NCBI GenBank assembly: GCA_016192135.1
Contig: JACPUR010000003.1
Coordinates: 20,543 to 84,542 of the forward strand
Origin: Candidatus Tectomicrobia bacterium
GTDB lineage: Bacteria > UBA8248
DNA length: 64,000 nucleotides
Direction of reading: 5' to 3'
Shown: piece by piece, positions 61,258 through 64,000 of the stretch
Layout: each line of letters opens with the position of its first letter
How positions within the stretch are numbered: position 1 is the stretch's first letter
Made by a program: the position numbers and the translations under genes
The notes under the pieces: generated by a model
Databases searched by the model: none
What the model was told of the DNA's origin: nothing
The model's input: only the letters and a program-made list of their open reading frames with translations

Positions 61258-61473
61258 CTATGAGATATGGACTTGTTCCTGGGTGAGCCAGGCGGCGTAT
61301 TCAACCGCCTGCTGGATGTCCTCGCGTTCCAGGTCGGGATAGCCTTCCAGGATCTCCTCGAAGGTGGCCCCGTGGGCAATCTGGCCGACGATGACGGAGA
61401 CAGGAATCCGCATCCCGCGTATGCAGGCTTTCCCGCCCAGGATTTTCGGGTCGAAGGTGATGCGCTCGAACAT
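61258..61473 (-). CDS. DUF433 antitoxin
   Basis: 71 residues, normal family length. ITFDPKILGGKACIRGMRIPVSVIV is the family signature (GkPcIrGtRipV), followed by a helical DNA-binding part GATFEEILEGYPDLEREDIQQAVEYAA. The ATG at 61473 has AGGAGG eight bases upstream. A -10 box TAGAAT (minus strand, 61500-61495) with a weak TTCGCC 17 bases upstream is the likely promoter. Partner of the DUF5615 protein. Confidence 0.9.
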   Translation of the reverse strand: MFERITFDPKILGGKACIRGMRIPVSVIVGQIAHGATFEEILEGYPDLEREDIQQAVEYAAWLTQEQVHIS

Positions 61474-61604
61474 CGCCCTTTTCCTCCTTGCCCAATTCTA
61501 CATCAGGCTTCCCGAATGGCGAAATTGCGGAAAAAGGCGGGCCCCAATCCTGGAGCCCGCCTCTTCTTGCGAAGCTTCCGCGCGGCCTGACCGCCAGCCT
61601 CCCT

Positions 61605-62573
61605 CTACAAATCCTGCCAGCGGGCAGGGATGAAGTCGTACTCGCTCCCGCGCCTGGACACGTTCCCGATGCCGGGGAAGCCCAGGTGGGTCCCGGCGAT
61701 GGTCAGGCGCTCCTGGCTCGCCATGTCGAGGATGCGCTTGCGCGACTGAACGGAGAGGGGCTTGTCCAGGTCGAAGGTGGCCGCCCAGTCCGGGCGGAGG
61801 AACTGGAGGGGCTGGATGTTGACGATGTCCCCCCAGATCAGGAGCCTCTCCCGGCCCGAGGAGAGGAGGTAGGCGGTGTGGCCCGCGGTGTGCCCCGGGC
61901 AGGCGATGGCGGTGATGCCGGGCGCCACCTCGCCGTCCTTGGAGATGAGCCGCAGCCGGCCCTTGTAGGGGGAGCCACCCGCCCGCGCGAGCTTGAAGGC
62001 CCCCCGGGCCGCCTCGGGCGCCTTGTTCATGAGCGCGTCGCTGTGCCAGTGCTTCCACTCGTTCTCGTGCACGACCATCTCGGCGTTCGGGAAGAGGGCC
62101 TGGCCCTCGGGGCTGGCGGCGCCGCTCACGTGGTCGGGGTGCATGTGGGTCATGAGGACGGCGCTGACCTGCGCGGGATCAAGGCCCGCCGCCCGCAGGA
62201 GGCTGTGGAAGCGGCCGGCGGTGGGCCCGAGGACGTTGCGGCCGCCGGTGTCCACGGCCAGGAGGCGCCCGCCGGCCGAGATGGCGTGGCAGTTGACGGG
62301 GAACACGAACCGGGTGGTGTCCATGTAGTGGACGGCGAGCAGCTTCTTGCCCTCGTCGGTGTTGCCGTCCGGGAGGACGGCGAGGGGGCGGATCAGGTAG
62401 CCGTCCATGAACGTGGTGACCGTCATGTCCCCCACCTTGTGCCGGTAGACGCTCGCCACCTGGGTCATCTGGGCCGGGGCCTGAGCGGCGGCCCGGGCTT
62501 CCCCGCCGCCGAACAGCCAGGCCGCTCCCGCCGCCGCCGTGCCGATCATGAATTCCCTGCGCGATGGATTCAT
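61605..62573 (-). CDS. Exported MBL-fold metallo-hydrolase
   Basis: 322 residues. Tat signal SRREFMIGTAAAGAAWLFGG at the N terminus, cleavage probably near ARAAA (about 30). The zinc site is MTHMHPDHVSG (HxHxDH near 142-147), with the later His in CPGHTAGHTAY and THLGFPGIG. Similar to AHL-lactonase/quinoprotein-relay-type hydrolases exported folded. The ATG at 62573 has GGGAGG eight bases upstream. A perfect TATAAT (minus strand, 62643-62638) lies upstream without a good -35. Substrate unknown. Confidence 0.88.
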   Translation of the reverse strand: MNPSRREFMIGTAAAGAAWLFGGGEARAAAQAPAQMTQVASVYRHKVGDMTVTTFMDGYLIRPLAVLPDGNTDEGKKLLAVHYMDTTRFVFPVNCHAISAGGRLLAVDTGGRNVLGPTAGRFHSLLRAAGLDPAQVSAVLMTHMHPDHVSGAASPEGQALFPNAEMVVHENEWKHWHSDALMNKAPEAARGAFKLARAGGSPYKGRLRLISKDGEVAPGITAIACPGHTAGHTAYLLSSGRERLLIWGDIVNIQPLQFLRPDWAATFDLDKPLSVQSRKRILDMASQERLTIAGTHLGFPGIGNVSRRGSEYDFIPARWQDL

Positions 62574-62775
62574 GGGCTTGCCTCCCCTGGGCTCTGAATC
62601 GGGTCCGATCCGTCCGGCATTGCGTGGAATGGGGGCGATTATAGCCGAAGGCGGGGGAGGGGCGCACCCGGCGGGTTTCGGGGCGGGGCGGGCCGGAGGA
62701 GGGGTTGGGGCTCGCGTCCCGCCGGTGTAATCTTCCAGCCACGCCACCGCCATTTCCGCCACAGGGAGGAGCCGC

Positions 62776-63327
62776 ATGAGCCGCCTGCCAGTGATCCCCT
62801 TGGAGCAGATGACGCCGGAGCAGCGCAAGCTCCACGACCGGATCGCCTCGGGCCCGCGCGGCGCCTTCCGGGGGCCCTTCACCGTCTGGATCCGGAGCCC
62901 CGAGTACCTCGACAGGCTCGACCCGGTGGGGGAGTACCTCCGCTTCAAGACGGTCCTCCCGCCGAGGCTCTCCGAGTTCGCCATCCTCATCGCCGCGCGC
63001 CTCATGAAGGCGCGGTACCCCTTCCAGGCCCACGAGCCCCTCGCGCTCAAGGGGGGCCTCGCCCCGGCCGTCATCGGCGCCCTGCGCGAGGGGAAGCGCC
63101 CGCCGGACATGAAGGCGGACGAGGCGGCCGTCTACGGCTTCGCCACCGAGCTCCTGGAGACCAAGTTCGTGAGCGACGCGGCCTTCAAGGCCGTGATGGA
63201 CCTCTTCGGGGAGAGGGGCGCCCTCGACCTCACCGTCCTCCTCGGCCACTACGCCATGGTGAGCATGACGGTGAACGCCTTCGAGGTGCCGGTGCCCCCG
63301 GGCGTCGAGCCGCCGTTTCCGCTGTAG
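62776..63327 (+). CDS. Carboxymuconolactone decarboxylase-like protein without catalytic Cys
   Basis: 183 residues, AhpD-like helical fold. The family positions are recognisable (EFAILIAARLMKARYPFQAHEPLALKGGL), but the CxxC or CxxxH redox pair of AhpD and relatives is missing: no Cys occurs in the whole protein. It therefore cannot act as a peroxidase; a decarboxylase-like or binding role is possible. The ATG at 62776 follows AGGGAGGAGCC. Related proteins lacking Cys are often found near catabolic genes. Confidence 0.8.
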   Translation: MSRLPVIPLEQMTPEQRKLHDRIASGPRGAFRGPFTVWIRSPEYLDRLDPVGEYLRFKTVLPPRLSEFAILIAARLMKARYPFQAHEPLALKGGLAPAVIGALREGKRPPDMKADEAAVYGFATELLETKFVSDAAFKAVMDLFGERGALDLTVLLGHYAMVSMTVNAFEVPVPPGVEPPFPL

Positions 63328-63357
63328 GGGAGGGGGATTCGGCGACATCGAGGGGCC

Positions 63358-63419
63358 GTAGGGGCAGGCCCCTGTGCCTGCCCCTTCCGCCCAGGGCGGC
63401 CACAGGGGGCCGCCCCTAC
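63358..63419. repeat. Composite GTAGGGGC-family repeat
   Basis: Outer arms GTAGGGGC / GCCCCTAC enclose two hairpins (GGGGCAGG / CCTGCCCC and GGGCGGCC / GGCCGCCC), the same two-unit design as at 54513-54579. Confidence 0.8.
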
Positions 63420-63447
63420 GCCGCCAGAGGCATGAGAGGGAACCCCG

Positions 63448-63630
63448 GTGAAACAGCTGGCCGGGAACGCCCACGGCTTCGAGAAGAAGGGCCGCGGCCG
63501 CCCCCGCCTCCTGGGCGAGCGCGCCCACATGCTCATGCGCGGGGCCGCCGGGAACATCCACGACTGCCTCGGCGATCACCCCACCGGCGGCCTCCGCGCG
63601 AGAGAAGACCCGCCGTGGGAGAACATCTAA
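63448..63630 (+). CDS. Small basic hypothetical protein
   Basis: 60 residues, not recognised. It begins KQLAGNAHGFEKKGRGRPRL, is rich in Arg, Gly and His, and has no membrane segment. The GTG at 63448 has GAGAGGG seven bases upstream, which is the main support. It follows a repeat element and ends before an AT-rich promoter region. Could be a chance open frame. Confidence 0.35.
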   Translation: MKQLAGNAHGFEKKGRGRPRLLGERAHMLMRGAAGNIHDCLGDHPTGGLRAREDPPWENI

Positions 63631-63698
63631 GGCCTGCTCCTCCCTCGGAATTTCAGTTCCTGTTATCCGATAGGTCCATCTCACCATACGATTTCATA

Positions 63699-63727
63699 TT
63701 GTCGAAAATGATAAAGACAAGTAAAAT
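63699..63727 (+). promoter_or_regulatory. Sigma-70 promoter for the gene at the window end
   Basis: TTGTCG, a 17-base spacer and TAAAAT, inside an AT-rich stretch (63655-63735) unlike the surroundings, about 95 bases before the start codon. Confidence 0.6.
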
Positions 63728-63820
63728 TTCTCCATGAGGTGAGAATGGGAGGGTGTCATGCCTTCGGACCGCCCGGGCCGTTGCGCGCCCGGGGCGGCGC
63801 CGGGAGAGGAGGTGCCTCGC

Positions 63821-64000
63821 ATGGCCATGCGCGGATGGCTCAGGGTGGCCTTGATCTCCGCGGCGGCGTGGGTGGTGGGCGCGGCTCCCGCTTTCGCGCA
63901 CCATTGCGATTCCATCCGGAATCACATCGCCAATGTCGACCGGGCGATGAGCCAGGACACCACAGCGAGCAATCGCAACTACCACATCAACCAGCGCAAC
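63821..64000 (+). CDS. Secreted protein, N-terminal part
   Basis: The first 60 codons of a gene running off the window. Signal peptide AMRGWLRVALISAAAWVVGA ending APAFA, cleaved about residue 26; the mature part starts HHCDSIRNHIANVDRAMSQD, then a His/Asn-rich stretch. AGGAGGT lies seven bases before the ATG, an ideal site. Too little is visible to name a family. Confidence 0.75.
   Translation, partial: MAMRGWLRVALISAAAWVVGAAPAFAHHCDSIRNHIANVDRAMSQDTTASNRNYHINQRN

Overview
This is a 64 kb piece of a GC-rich (roughly two-thirds G+C by eye) bacterial chromosome. Genes are dense, with many ATGA, TGATG and GTGA overlaps, AGGAGG-type ribosome binding sites and frequent GTG or TTG starts. The gene content points to an uncultivated, metabolically versatile Gram-negative-type lineage such as Tectomicrobia, Rokubacteria/NC10 or a deep-branching deltaproteobacterium-like group. 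Markers include TRAP-TAXI and ABC binding proteins, a form II CO-dehydrogenase-like hydroxylase, a Tat-exported formate dehydrogenase, acyl-CoA catabolism and chromosomal toxin-antitoxin pairs. The taxonomic guess is inference; no rRNA or ribosomal protein gene is present to settle it.

Layout. 1-1966 (minus): the 5' part of a TRAP fused permease gene and its TAXI binding protein. 2268-11753 (plus): one long biosynthetic run trpF-trpB-trpA-leuC-leuD-leuB-asd-mtnP-hemL-ftsB, followed by an initiator tRNA with its own promoter and terminator. 12249-24333: a formate dehydrogenase locus. The first block is fdhD (fused to an unknown C-terminal domain), a small lipoprotein, a 728-residue polyferredoxin and a TorD-type chaperone. 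The second block is a small Cys-tailed protein, a Tat-signal peptide protein, FdhA (Cys form), FdhB, an NrfD-type membrane subunit, a monohaem cytochrome c and a secreted seven-repeat beta-propeller. Together they suggest export-side formate oxidation feeding quinone and/or a periplasmic cytochrome.

24517-36777: catabolic and uptake genes (dienelactone hydrolase, FAH family, two tandem NMT1-type binding proteins, two Asp/Glu-racemase-superfamily enzymes, an orphan family 5 binding protein, DUF188, acyl-CoA dehydrogenase plus NDP-forming acyl-CoA synthetase). 37003-42679: a complete peptide-type ABC importer in the order ATPase, ATPase, binding protein, permease, permease. 42792-49225: an SGNH hydrolase, a GH13 protein, a YacP-like NYN protein and two paralogous DinB/mycothiol-type proteins separated by repeat-rich DNA. 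49417-53119 (minus): a molybdenum hydroxylase operon of CO-dehydrogenase form II type. 53368-64000: aldo/keto reductase, an LVIVD-repeat protein, a ParD/ParE-like pair, a phytoene-desaturase-like oxidoreductase, prpE, tRNA-Leu(UAA), a DUF433/DUF5615 pair, a Tat-exported metallo-beta-lactamase-fold hydrolase, a carboxymuconolactone-decarboxylase-like protein and the start of a secreted protein.

The intergenic DNA carries three kinds of dispersed repeat: a ~80-96 bp inverted repeat beginning GTCATCCTGAG (three copies), GTAGGGGCG palindromes (about six), and a striking class of degenerate tandem repeats with an exact 10-bp period (47862-48253, 49260, 60301, 60581). The 10-bp arrays and the formate dehydrogenase locus are the parts most worth a second look.
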